DNA from: Druceiella hillmani
Lineage: Eukaryota > Arthropoda > Insecta > Lepidoptera > Hepialidae
Reading direction: 5' to 3'
NCBI GenBank assembly: GCA_039881145.1
Contig: JAYKKI010000038.1
Span: 2,491,001-2,555,000 of the forward strand
Length of the DNA: 64,000 nucleotides
Position 1 is the first letter of the stretch. The number at the start of each line of letters is the position of its first letter. Under the pieces are notes generated by a model. That model was given only the letters and a program-made list of their open reading frames with translations. It made no database searches and had not been told where the DNA came from. The translations under genes were made by a program, and so were the position numbers. This document shows positions 1 through 9,340 of the stretch, in pieces.

Positions 1-45
1 TAGTGTTATAGGCATATTAAAGAACTAGGAAAAAGCAAATATGCA

Positions 46-700
46 TTACGTAAAAATTTCGGTTACGTGAGCAACTCCAAGATTAGTTAATGCCGTTTGA
101 TAATTATTATTTTTCATTAATATCTTTAAAGGACTTATCTTGCCTTTTTGGAAAAACGATGGATTATAATCACATCCCGTCAATGAACGAAAGCTCAGGA
201 AACTCGCATACAAAGATTGTCCCAATTCCATATATAATTTTATTATATTTATATATCTGTACGGCACATAGACATCAAAATAGGAGTCATATAACATAAC
301 ATTTTTTTAAAATCTATCTGTAATCCATAGTTAAACCCAACAATCGGCCAAATAAATCACGTTGCATTTTTATTTCTTTAAACTTATTGGCACTTTTAAC
401 TTTTTTTTGGTTTGTTTAACTATTTAAGCAGTAAGAAAGGTAATAAATAGAACGGAGATTTTTTAACTATATCAGCAATAGATTGTTTGAAGCTATCTGT
501 AGGCTCAATTCCATTTAAAATAAATTATTCTTATAATTTAGCACCTGTTTCTTTAATATGTATCAGATAATCTCGTATTGCTCGTGAAGCTGCTTTTCTA
601 TCAGAAATATTGAAAAGTCGTTGTTGGCCGAGACTACGATCGAATGGGTTAATAAATTTCGTAAACGCATTCATAAATTATTGTATCTGTTTTGTATCTC
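46..700 (-). pseudogene. Decayed invertebrate 'TGCD' PIN-like family gene, internal deletion
   Basis: Two conserved blocks of one uncharacterised invertebrate protein family are readable on the minus strand. The N-proximal block (about 540-665) contains INPFD followed by FNISDRKAASRAIRDYL. The C-proximal block (46-297) contains RYINIIKLYMELGQSLY and LTGCDYNPSFFQKGK. I recognise these from memory as the order seen in a large insect/cnidarian family whose members carry a DTDVLVIAL-type motif and a GCD motif like those of PIN/FEN nucleases; function is unknown. The central part, which should hold the DTD motif, is missing. Only about 250 bp of stop-containing sequence separates the blocks, so this is an internally deleted pseudogene. 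The 83-codon C-terminal frame is intact and runs to the window edge region. Family recognition is fairly good; a nuclease role is only inference. Confidence 0.5.
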
Positions 701-1640
701 TTCTCATATTACATTTTTCCAAATCAGCAGTAACATTCTGTCGTCTTCATAGCTATCTTGTCCGTATCGTATATTTGCGATATAATAGTTGATCTAATCT
801 CACCAACGCTGTTTAGTAGAAATGGAGTTCCTAAAATGTACCAATCAATCTTTTTCCAGCATTTGCGTTGATTGTTTGTTCCAGAGTCAGATCAATTGGC
901 TGCCTAGAAAAGGATTTAGCCGTTCTTTGGATACACTTTTCATAGCTTTTTTCATTATGGATGAGTTTCTTCTAATTTAATTTAATTTTCATGACATTTA
1001 ACTGACGTGTATAGTTTGGCTGATTTATCGTAAAGAAAAGATTATTTATTCTTGGCAAAATTAATTTAAACAGAGAAAAATTGTTTTTTTTAGAAGAGAA
1101 CAATTAGATGATGACATCAATTTAGATGATGACATCAAAGGTAAAAAAGTAGATTTTTTGTATGAACAGATACATTTATTCACAAGAACAAAAAAAGACT
1201 TAAATACTCTACAAACTTTTTAATTTATTTTAGTCTATTATATTCTATTTCACCTCACGCTTATCGTTACTTGCGCATTACTGCTTTTTTATATATGCCT
1301 CATCCTAAAACTCTTAAAAACATTTGTTCGAAATATAACTGCGATACAAAAGATGAACAGTCTGACTAAAATGTTCTTAGATATATGAAGCAAAAAATCA
1401 GCCTTTTAAACCAATCAAATCTTATTTTTACTTTAATGATTGAGAAATTTATCATATCTTGAGATACTTTGATTATAAATCAGGTAATATCGCAGGCATA
1501 TCTTATAATAACCAACAAGCTACGACTACATTGCACGTTTTTCGTAAACTCAAGTATTAAAAGTAGGGAAACAAAATATCCAGATAAAAGACGCTCTCTT
1601 GACATTTGGTATTAGTTTTAAAATGAAATGAAAATGAAAA
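701..1640. other. No gene recognised
   Basis: AT-rich sequence with short stop-interrupted frames. The part next to 700 may continue the decayed gene upstream on the minus strand, since its residues still resemble coding sequence weakly. I see no RNA gene or repeat boundary. Confidence 0.4.
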
Positions 1641-1650
1641 AACAAGATAA

Positions 1651-2225
1651 AAATACTGAGAACCGACAATGGAGGTGAATTTTGTTCACGTGAGATGGAA
1701 AGTTACTTAAAACAAGTAGGTATTGTCCATCAGAAGACCAATCCTCACACTCCAGAGCAGAATGGACTCTCAGAGAGGTTCAACAGAACTATAGTTGAAC
1801 GGGCAAGATGTTTATTGTTTGAAGCAGGTCTCGACAAAAGTTTTTGGGCTGAAGCAGTTAATACTGCAGTTTACCTAAAGAACAGAACACCAGCCGCCAG
1901 TTTAGGCATGATGACACCATTTGAGAGGTGGACAGGTGAGAAACCAGACCTCAGCCATGTTAGAATTTTTGGCAGTAAAGTAATGGTGCATGTTCCCAAA
2001 ATACAACGACAAAAATGGGATAAGAAGGCTGACAGATTAATTTTAGTTGGGTATCCAGATAATGTGAAAGGATATAGATTGTATAACCCAAGAACTAAAA
2101 AAGTTACAATGAGCAGAGATGTCATCATTATGGAGAAAATGGAGTTGGACGAAGCTCAGATTGTAGTAAACGATTGTGAAAATAAGTCAAAGAAAGATGA
2201 AAACTTGAAGAAGATGAAAGTTTAA
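1651..2225 (+). pseudogene. Copia integrase C-terminal half (fragment)
   Basis: Retroviral-type integrase of a copia element; in the intact protein it joins the cDNA to chromosomal DNA. In-frame reading begins upstream of the ATG at 1695, with the catalytic Asp in TDNGGEF near 1665. It continues through the Glu-containing block NPHTPEQNGLSERFNR, and then the GKKPD/IFG-type C-terminal region (here GEKPDLSHVRIFG). The first catalytic Asp and the HHCC zinc finger are missing because the element is truncated. A frameshift near 2200 moves the downstream acidic linker (ESLIENPGSD) into another frame, so the stop at 2225 is artefactual. An in-frame TAA at about 2348 lies further on in the linker. 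Confidence 0.9.
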
Positions 2226-2511
2226 TAGAAAATCCAGGTTCAGATCCAAATGATTCAACATATATTTGTGAATCATCGTCTTCCCAAGATGACTCGTATC
2301 AATCTGTTACTGAAGAAGAGTCTTTTGCAGAGAATGAAGTTCAAATTTAAGCTAAGCGTAAAAGAAAGCCAGTAGAAAGATATGGGATGACCAATCTCTG
2401 TCTTCTGGATAATCTGGAATCATGTGATGAAGAACTCAGTTATGAAGCAGCAATAAATGGACCAGACAAGGAACAGTGGAGACAAGCGATGGAAGATGAA
2501 CTGAAACTTTC

Positions 2512-3954
2512 GACGATAATCAAGCATGGACGTTTGTAGATAGGAAAGAAGCTGATAGAGTGATACAGTGCAAGTGGGTATTCAAGAAAAAGTACGAAAG
2601 TGATAATAGTGTGCGATATAGAGCAAGACTGGTGGCAAAAGGTTTTACCCAAAAAGAAGGTGTGGATTACGCTGACACATACTCACCAGTGCTTCGTTAC
2701 TCTACACTAAGGTTTCTATTTGCTTTAAGTGTCAAACTTAACCTTGAAATTACTCACTTAGATGTAACTACAGCATTCCTAAATGGTTACTTAAATGAAA
2801 AAGTGTATATGCAAGTTCCCCCTAATTTAGATTGTAAAGAAAATAGTGTTCTTAAATTAAATCGTGCAATTTATGGTCTAAAACAATCAGCCAGGGCTTG
2901 GAACGAAAGAGTAAATGATTCTTTATTAAAATTAAATTTTGTTAAGTCAAAGTTAGAACCATGTCTGTATATAAAAAATTGTGAAAAGGAGCAGATCATA
3001 GTAGCAATTTTTGTTGATGATTTTTTCATTTTTTCAAACAGTAGTAATATGGTTAAGGAGTTAAAAACAAATTTAATGTCAAAATTTAAAATTAAGGATT
3101 TGGGGCAATTAAAACAATGTTTGGGTATGAGAGTAAAAATGTATCAGAATGGCAATATTTCCTTAGATCAAGAAAAGTTTGTAGACCATATTTTAAGTAA
3201 ATTTAATATGACAAACTGTAAAATTGTTGGTACTCCTATTGAGAAAAATTTAAAACTAGAGAAAAGTGTAGATGTTTATAAACAATATCCATTCCAACAA
3301 CTAATAGGAAGCTTAATGTACTTAAGTGTTTTAACTCGCCCAGATATTTCCTATAGTGTGAGTTATTTGAGCCAATTTAATAATTCATATTCCTATACTC
3401 ATTGGAAGCATGCGAAACGCATCCTAAGATACTTATGTAAAACTAAATCTTATGGCCTAATGTTTATCAAAGATAATTGTAAATTAGAGGGTTTCGTTTA
3501 TGCAGATTGGGCTTCAAATACACTAGATAGGAGATCCTATACAGGTTTCTACTTTAAACTTTCTGGAACTGTTATTTCATATGAATGTAAAAAACAACGT
3601 ACTATAGCCTTATCAAGTACAGAGGCAGAATATATGGCAATTGCCGAAGCCTGTAAAGAGGCTATTCATTTAAAAAACTTGTTTTCTGAAATTGTAAACA
3701 GTTGTGATTATGTAATTATATTGTATAATGACAATCAAGGCACTCAGAAGCTGTCTGAAAATTCTTTATTTCATAAAAGAACAAAGCATATAGATGTGCG
3801 TCATCATTTTGTTAGAGAAGCAGTTGCTAACAATCTTATAAAGATAGTCTACATGCCAACATCTGAAATGCCAGCAGACTTGCTGACCAAGGGTTTAGAT
3901 AGTGTTAAACATAACTATTTTGTAAAAAAGTTAGGTATTCAAAACATTGTTTAA
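2512..3954 (+). pseudogene. Copia reverse transcriptase and RNase H
   Basis: This is the replication module of the copia element: RNA-dependent DNA synthesis plus removal of the RNA strand. Coding similarity begins at about 2512 (QAWTFVDRKEAD), before the ATG at 2560. That ATG is internal to the polyprotein and not a real start. The RT core follows with KARLVAKGF-like and LDVTTAFLNG motifs. The catalytic FVDD is at about residue 150 counted from the ATG; most copia elements have YVDD. RNase H follows with YADWAS, the Glu-containing ALSSTEAEYMA and DNQGTQKL. It ends with KHIDVRHHFVRE and ADLLTKGL, the usual copia C-terminus. A one-base deletion near 2510 breaks the connection to the upstream frame. 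The 464-codon stretch itself has no internal stop. Confidence 0.93.
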
Positions 3955-4053
3955 TAGGTGACTATCTGTAAATTAATAACATTTTTTGCTTTTATTAGTT
4001 TGTTAAAAATAATTTATATGTTACAAAGTTCAGATTATTTTGATAAGTGGAGA

Positions 4054-4180
4054 TGTTAGAATTAATATCAAAATAATGTATTTAATGTACTACTAGCGCC
4101 TTCTATGTGGTATCGTTTGTAACTACCTACCTAAGGTTAATATTAAGAAATAAATTCAGTCTTTGATCAACTACCGTACA
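4054..4180 (+). repeat. Putative 3' LTR of the copia element
   Basis: About 100 bp after the polyprotein stop, a purine-rich run (AAGTGGAGA) precedes TGTTAGAATT, the usual TG start of a copia LTR. An AATAAA polyadenylation signal lies at 4149-4154 and TACA at 4177-4180 could be the CA end. No 5' LTR is present for comparison, so the right boundary is a guess. Confidence 0.45.
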
Positions 4181-4809
4181 CGTTTTATTAAAAAGTAGTA
4201 GTTATCTATACGAAAAGTAAACATACAATTTATGCAAGTATCGCAACTTAGTAAAATTATTTTCTTGGCCCAAATCCCGTCACAGAACCTGATGACTCCA
4301 TAATGCTGAGTTTGTTCAAATTTAATAGTCTGTTACGATCATGTATACGAGAAAACGTTTTTGATAAACGTTTTAGGCATGCAATTCCCTTTTTCCTCGA
4401 CACATTACAACGTAACAAGGCTCACAAGTGTGAATCCAAGAGCCAAACCATTTTCAGCTTACAACTCTTCAAGCAACTAAATCCAGGTATGTTACCAAAT
4501 GCAGATGGTTAATCGAGGTCGTAAACGGAAGATATAAACGTTATTTTAAATTGCCTCGTCAAGAATACCTTAACACCCTTTCTATTCGTCTGAAGTTAAA
4601 TTTTTAAATTGCAGCGTCTTTCATTTTCGGTACATTTTATACCCTTTTATTCCACTTTTACACAGTGTGTTAATAATTAGCCCCATAACATATTTAATAT
4701 AAATTTGAATCAAATATTGTCCCAAAAAATAAGAATCATCATTATTTCCCATATAATGTATCTAACATTTTATTATTACGTTAGAAAGGGTTAAATTATT
4801 TGTTTTAAC
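4181..4809. other. No gene recognised
   Basis: AT-rich spacer between the copia element and the first palindromic element. A 69-codon plus-strand open frame (4303-4512) has no recognisable similarity and no supporting context. Confidence 0.4.
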
Positions 4810-4821
4810 TTAATAAATTTT

Positions 4822-5089
4822 CACAATTAAATGAAACTACGTGATGTAGTATTATTTCTACTTTCTTTAATTTATTTACCACGACCTAGGTTTCGTTGTA
4901 TTACAACATCTTCAGGTGGGATACTAGCAAGATATCTTTGCTAATATACCACCTAAAGATGTTGTAATACAACGAAACCTAGGTCGTGGTAAAGAAATTA
5001 AATAAAGTAGAAATAATACTACATCACGTAGTTTCATTTAATTGTGAATAATGAATTTCTACAAAATTAAAGCCAAATATATTCAATAA
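4822..5089 (+). mobile_element. Palindromic hammerhead-like element, copy 1
   Basis: Two arms of about 110 bp form a near-perfect inverted repeat running from CAATTAAATGAAACTACG to its complement, CGTAGTTTCATTTAATTG. The centre is near 4932. A non-palindromic tail of about 45 bp ending GCCAAATATATTCAATA follows on the right. Direct repeats flank the element: TTAATAAATTTT (4810-4821) and TTAATCAATTTT (5090-5101), 11 of 12 bases identical. The same tail and target-duplication size recur in four other copies. Each arm holds a hammerhead-like core; the one in the right arm has CTAAAGA in place of CTGAAGA and is probably dead. There is no coding capacity. Confidence 0.8.
4879..4919 (-). ncRNA. Hammerhead-ribozyme-like motif (copy 1, left arm)
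   Basis: On the minus strand the order is: stem I CCAC, core CTGAAGA, an extra T, stem II GTTGT-AAT-ACAAC, GAAA, a very short stem III ACC-TA-GGT, C (the predicted cleavage position), then GTGG closing stem I. All invariant core positions (CUGANGA, GAAA, UH) are present. The unusual points are one extra U before stem II and the two-base loop on stem III. Hammerheads with very short stem III are known from Penelope-like elements and animal satellites, where they act as dimers. Confidence 0.5.
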
Positions 5090-5101
5090 TTAATCAATTT
5101 T

Positions 5102-6235
5102 GTTAACTGGGCATTATCCCCGTTAGACAGCCAAAATGAAGACTTTCACAAACTGACGCACTTATTGTTTGTATCAGTATCAGGATTTATGTTTTAATTT
5201 TTAATATTTATATTTTCCTGTATTTTAAGTAAATGTCTATTTATATAATCATGATTACCTTGCTAACAGTTTTTGACTTATCGACTCATAATAAAGAATG
5301 TCAACGATATTAATAAAATCTAAACTATCGTAAACCGATTACACATATCTAGAAGCTCCTTAGATTGAGAAAAATTATTTAATTTTTAAATTTAATATTT
5401 TAAATTTAATATGCAGGGGATAAGAGAATATAATATGAACATTATTCTCATAATTAGAGTTCCATAGATCAAAAGAAAAAAAGGCGATACCGCTATAAGA
5501 TTCACTTGCCCCTCCAGCTGATTGTGAAAGCCGTATTTTTTCAAAATCATTTGAAATAAAAACTTGAACTTTAGCATAGTAATAAAATGTATTAAAAATG
5601 CAGGATGCATTTATATCAATGAATAACTCTCAAAAATACTTATATCAAATTTGTGAAAAGGCAAATGAAATAGTTAAAATTTTTAACTTCATGTGTATCG
5701 TGGAGTATTGATCGGAAAGAGTGATTTCAATCCAAAACTGTAACTTCATAGTCGTACGTAGGATAATCTTAAAAACATTGCCAAAAATACTAACAAAAAA
5801 TATTTTTCTACTCATCTACGGAACTGCTGAAATCAAAGTTATAAAAGAAACCTTGTAATTAGAAATTGCACGAGAAAATTATAGCAGTGACAATAAATCA
5901 TTCAGTTATTGAGAAGCTGAAGGTATTTTTTTATTAGAAGAAGATATAGTAACCAGTATAATTAGGTGGTGAAAAAAACTACTAATATTTACAAATAGTT
6001 TAACAGAAATACCTTTAAATCCATGTGTATGCCTAAGCGTATGCAAAATTTTTATAACGAAAATTTTACTTCTACTTTACAGATTTTTATTTTTAGTAAA
6101 TGTGTCACGATTATGGGTTTTATAAATCTTTTAAATAATATGATTAAAATGTTTATACTTCTCTTTTGGATTTTTTTTGCAATTGTTGTATGTTGATAAA
6201 CCAACACGCATTTCATAATTTAGTCAAAATAACTG
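5102..6235. other. No gene recognised
   Basis: AT-rich spacer with only short, unsupported frames (for example 5392-5610 on the minus strand). No repeat boundary is visible. Confidence 0.4.
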
Positions 6236-6900
6236 AAAAAACTCTCAAGTCGAGTAGAACTCGCACTAAGAGGGTTCCGTGAATATTAGTTAGTTATTAA
6301 CATTGAAGATTACATAGTAGTTCTACCAAACTCTACACAGATTAATTGCTCACAACGTATGCCTACTACATTTTTCACGCGTGCATATTTAAATAATATT
6401 ATTTCTCACCACGTATATGCAATAGACAATATATTTATAATATATTGCCTATACTATTTACTATTATTAGTATATAATAGGCAATATATTTATAATATAT
6501 TGCCTATTATATCTTCTGCAGACATAATATATGCTTTAGTATCCAAAATTATATTTGCGATTGATTTAGGTCACTTGCATGGCATTTCTATGAACTATTT
6601 ACTGATTCAAGTACAAGTTCTAATTTGGTCTACTATTAAACGTGTAAATGGTATAGCCTATTTAACTGTGACAATATATTTGAATATTCCCTCCTATTTT
6701 AGATATAGGTACAAATAGTTTTTATGAGATTTCACAATATTGTAGGTTTTATAAATATATATAACCTTGTCAAATTTCTGGTTTATAGCACAAAGATTTA
6801 ACGGGAAAACGGCGGTGTCATAGAGACAGAGAGATAGATAGACGGACATGGCGAAACTATAAGAGTTCCTAGTTTAGGTACGAAACTTTAAAAAACGTAT
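6236..6900 (+). repeat. Possible dispersed insect interspersed repeat
   Basis: The left end carries ACTCTCAAGTCGAGTAGAAC and CTCGCACTAAGAGGGTTCCG. The right end (about 6820-6890) carries a GACAGAGAGATAGATAGACGG run, then ACATGGCGAAACTATAAGAG and GTACGAAAC. Similar blocks recur from memory in many insect genomes as parts of one interspersed repeat, so I read this as one decayed copy. A duplicated self-complementary block, GCAATATATTTATAATATATTGC, lies inside it (two copies at about 6427-6451 and 6481-6505). No coding frame supports a function. Confidence 0.3.
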
Positions 6901-6933
6901 CCTAAATTACACTTTTAAGGTGTATTTATATTA

Positions 6934-6936
<3 letters not shown>

Positions 6937-6974
<38 letters not shown>

Positions 6975-6977
6975 CAC

Positions 6978-7019
<42 letters not shown>
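6937..7019. repeat. (TA)n microsatellite
   Basis: About 83 bp of alternating TA with one CATACACG interruption. It creates tyrosine/isoleucine frames on both strands that are not genes. Confidence 0.97.
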
Positions 7020-7024
<5 letters not shown>

Positions 7025-8224
7025 GTCAAATATTTGCAAATGGTTATGTTATTTCTTACTGAGAAATCATTATCCAGAGCATATTTTTCACTGATTCTTC
7101 TTTTGACAGATGACATTACCGCAACAATAATGTTCCATTCAGAGTGTATGAAACTAGAAAAAGGTACATTATCAGAAATAATGAAATATTTCTTGCATTA
7201 TCAGTCGACAAACAAACAAGTAGATAAAAAAAAGTTACTTTGCAATAACCCAATTATTCGATGATATTAATTGTCCAATTTCTTTTTAATATCTCACTTG
7301 TGTAATTATGAAGCTTTTTATAGTCAAATAGGTTTCAATTTAGACAGATATATTTAAGCATTTTCGTCTATATATAACCTATCTTTTTAATTTATAATAA
7401 ACTACATGTCACTATTTGAATACATCGCGGTCAGGGAGACATTTATTGATCATAAAGCTCAAGTAAGAATGCTTTGTAAAATTGTCATTATATTTGAAAA
7501 TTAAATATATTTTCGTAATCGTATTTCCTTACCGGTGAAATTAAATGCGTTCGTAATGATTTATTTCTCGTACACTTTTATACGCTTCGCCGTTAATATT
7601 GTAACAGGTGGCGGTAAGTACTACCGAAGTCTTGTCGACTGTAGATATTGCCAATATGATGACATGTAATAAAGCGGTGAAGAGATAAAATACAACAACG
7701 TAAACTGTACATAAAATGATAATAGCTGATAAGGTAGATTTCATCCCCTTTACAGTACACGTATGAATAATCATTAACAATGTTATAATAGGTGTTTATG
7801 TAGTAGAAGAAACTTCGTACCATTTATATTTTTAAATAAATGGCTCTTCTTATTATCATGACACCAGGCAAGATTAGTTCAACTTTAATGGAACCCAAAA
7901 CTTAATACTGACTGTAATATACACCTTACTAAACTGTTTAATAAATTGTTACCGAAATCTAGAATTTCCACTTTTAAATGTTAAAAGTAATATTTTGTAT
8001 GGCACTCGATGGAATTGAGCAGTAGAAGCAAAGAATTCAAAAACAGATCCCCTGTGCAATTGGCAAAAATGAGTTACTTAGGTACTTTTGCAACTTTTAC
8101 TATATCCATTTAATAGAAGAATACATCAAGACTTGGAGGTTTAAATAACTGAGCTATATGCAATAAACGGAAAATGCTCTACCACAAACCGGAAAGCAAC
8201 CGAACAGTGGGATAGCTACGAATG
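7020..8224. other. No certain gene; weak minus-strand membrane-like frame
   Basis: Mostly featureless AT-rich DNA. At 7541-7780 a 79-codon minus-strand frame encodes a hydrophobic stretch (SAIIILCTVYVVVFYLFTAL) followed by a polar tail, with base composition slightly richer in GC than its surroundings. It could be a small exon of a membrane protein, but I recognise no family and no convincing splice sites. Confidence 0.25.
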
Positions 8225-8232
8225 CGCTAGCA
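8225..8232. repeat. hAT target-site duplication, left
   Basis: CGCTAGCA directly precedes the left terminal repeat. TGCTAGCA (11083-11090) directly follows the right one. Seven of 8 bases match, and 8 bp is the normal hAT duplication. Confidence 0.75.
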
Positions 8233-9069
8233 CAGGAGTGTCCAACATAGTTGTGTGAAGGGCCAGGTTTATTATTTTTGAAACCGTAGCGGACCAATGG
8301 CATAGTGAACTTTAAGTGTAAAGAAAACAGTAAGTTTAATTTTTCAACACGAATAATTTATTAAAAGAAAGAAAGCCTCAGGTTTACAAATGATCACACT
8401 AATGAGAAGACTGATATTTTTTTGTTTGCACAGTGCATCTATATCAGCTGATATTTTAGAAGTAGCTATATGCGCGGAATATCTGTAAGATGGGTATGTG
8501 ATACAAATAATCTTGTATTTGACTTGCTATGTTTCATGCGGGGAAAAAAAGCTCAAGACAGCAAGTCAATTCAACTCAACAAGTCAGCAAGTACATGTAC
8601 TACCAAAAAAAGAATTTGTTGAAAAGCTAATTTGGTAAGGTTTGGGTATTGATTGTGGTTAATGTACTTTTTGTAAAATTTAATCATAACATACGGAAGG
8701 CAACCATTATATATTTTAGGAGAGAATTGTTATGTACATAATGAATTTATACTGTAGATTTAACTCGGCGCTATCAATTTGAACATTAAATGGATTTTAA
8801 AATGCTTTTATGTTAGGTATTTGTGATTTGAAGTCTATGAATCGCTCCTCAAACTCGTTCCTCAATCTTTGTTACAACGACGCGCACTTACCTAAGTCCA
8901 TTGTCTCTTGATTCCTTGAAGATAAAGTCTCCTAATGTGCCAATTGCTTTTGATCCTGTTGTGTTTTTTCAATAATATGAGCTTTTTTATAAAAGCTAGA
9001 ACATGATCATATAACTGCGTGCAAAGTTGATCTTTTCCTTGCAGTTTTAGGTTAATATTATATATATAC

Positions 9070-9340
9070 ACAATTAAATGAAACTACGTGATGAAGTATT
9101 ATTTCTACTTTCTTTAATTTCTCTACCACGACCTAGGTTTCGTTGTATTACAACATATTCAGGTGGGATATTAGCAAAGAATAGAATTTTTGCTAATATC
9201 CCACCTGAAGATGTTGTAATACAACGAAACCTAGGTCGTGGTAAAGAAATTAAAGAAAGTAGAAATAATACTACATCACGTAGTTTCATTTAATTGTGAA
9301 TAATAAATTTCTACAAAATTAACGCCAAATATATTCAATA
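9070..9340 (+). mobile_element. Palindromic hammerhead-like element, copy 2 (nested in hAT)
   Basis: This is the best-preserved palindrome of the family: arms of about 112 bp with centre near 9183, followed on the right by the tail ending ATTCAATA. The direct repeats are TTATATATATAC (9058-9069) and TTATATGTATAC (9341-9352), 11 of 12 bases, extendable to about 16. Because the arms are almost perfectly complementary, both strands contain nearly the same 71-codon open frame. That frame is a by-product of the palindrome, not a gene. The insertion interrupts the hAT transposase remnant and so is younger than the hAT. Confidence 0.83.
9201..9241 (+). ncRNA. Hammerhead-ribozyme-like motif (copy 2, right arm)
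   Basis: The layout is the same as in copy 1: CCAC, CTGAAGA, T, GTTGT-AAT-ACAAC, GAAA, CCTAGG-TC, GTGG. The counterpart in the left arm (minus strand) carries CTGAATA in place of CTGAAGA, which removes the invariant G8. Only the plus-strand motif looks competent here. Confidence 0.5.

Larger units (their letters stand above)
1645..4180 (+). mobile_element. 5'-truncated Ty1/copia LTR retrotransposon
   Basis: The element keeps the second half of a copia polyprotein: integrase from its second catalytic region onward, then reverse transcriptase, RNase H and a short 3' LTR. Gag, protease, the first part of integrase and the 5' LTR are absent: similarity begins abruptly near 1645 and no upstream copy of the LTR start (TGTTAGAATT) is visible. 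The gene order integrase before reverse transcriptase is diagnostic of copia rather than gypsy. At least two frameshifts and one nonsense codon lie between integrase and reverse transcriptase, so the copy is dead, although the RT/RNase H frame of over 460 codons is still open. That suggests a fairly young insertion. Confidence 0.92.

Noticed and set aside
2560..3954. ATG 2560 as the start of a host gene encoding a reverse transcriptase
   Set aside because: Copia coding similarity continues upstream of this ATG in frame to about 2512, so the Met is internal to a polyprotein.
4303..4512. 69-codon open frame after the copia LTR
   Set aside because: No motif, no signal sequence, no splice sites; expected by chance in DNA of this composition.
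9074..9293. 71-codon open frames on both strands with nearly the same protein
   Set aside because: They are the two readings of one palindrome. The identical translation on both strands follows from the inverted repeat and does not indicate a gene.
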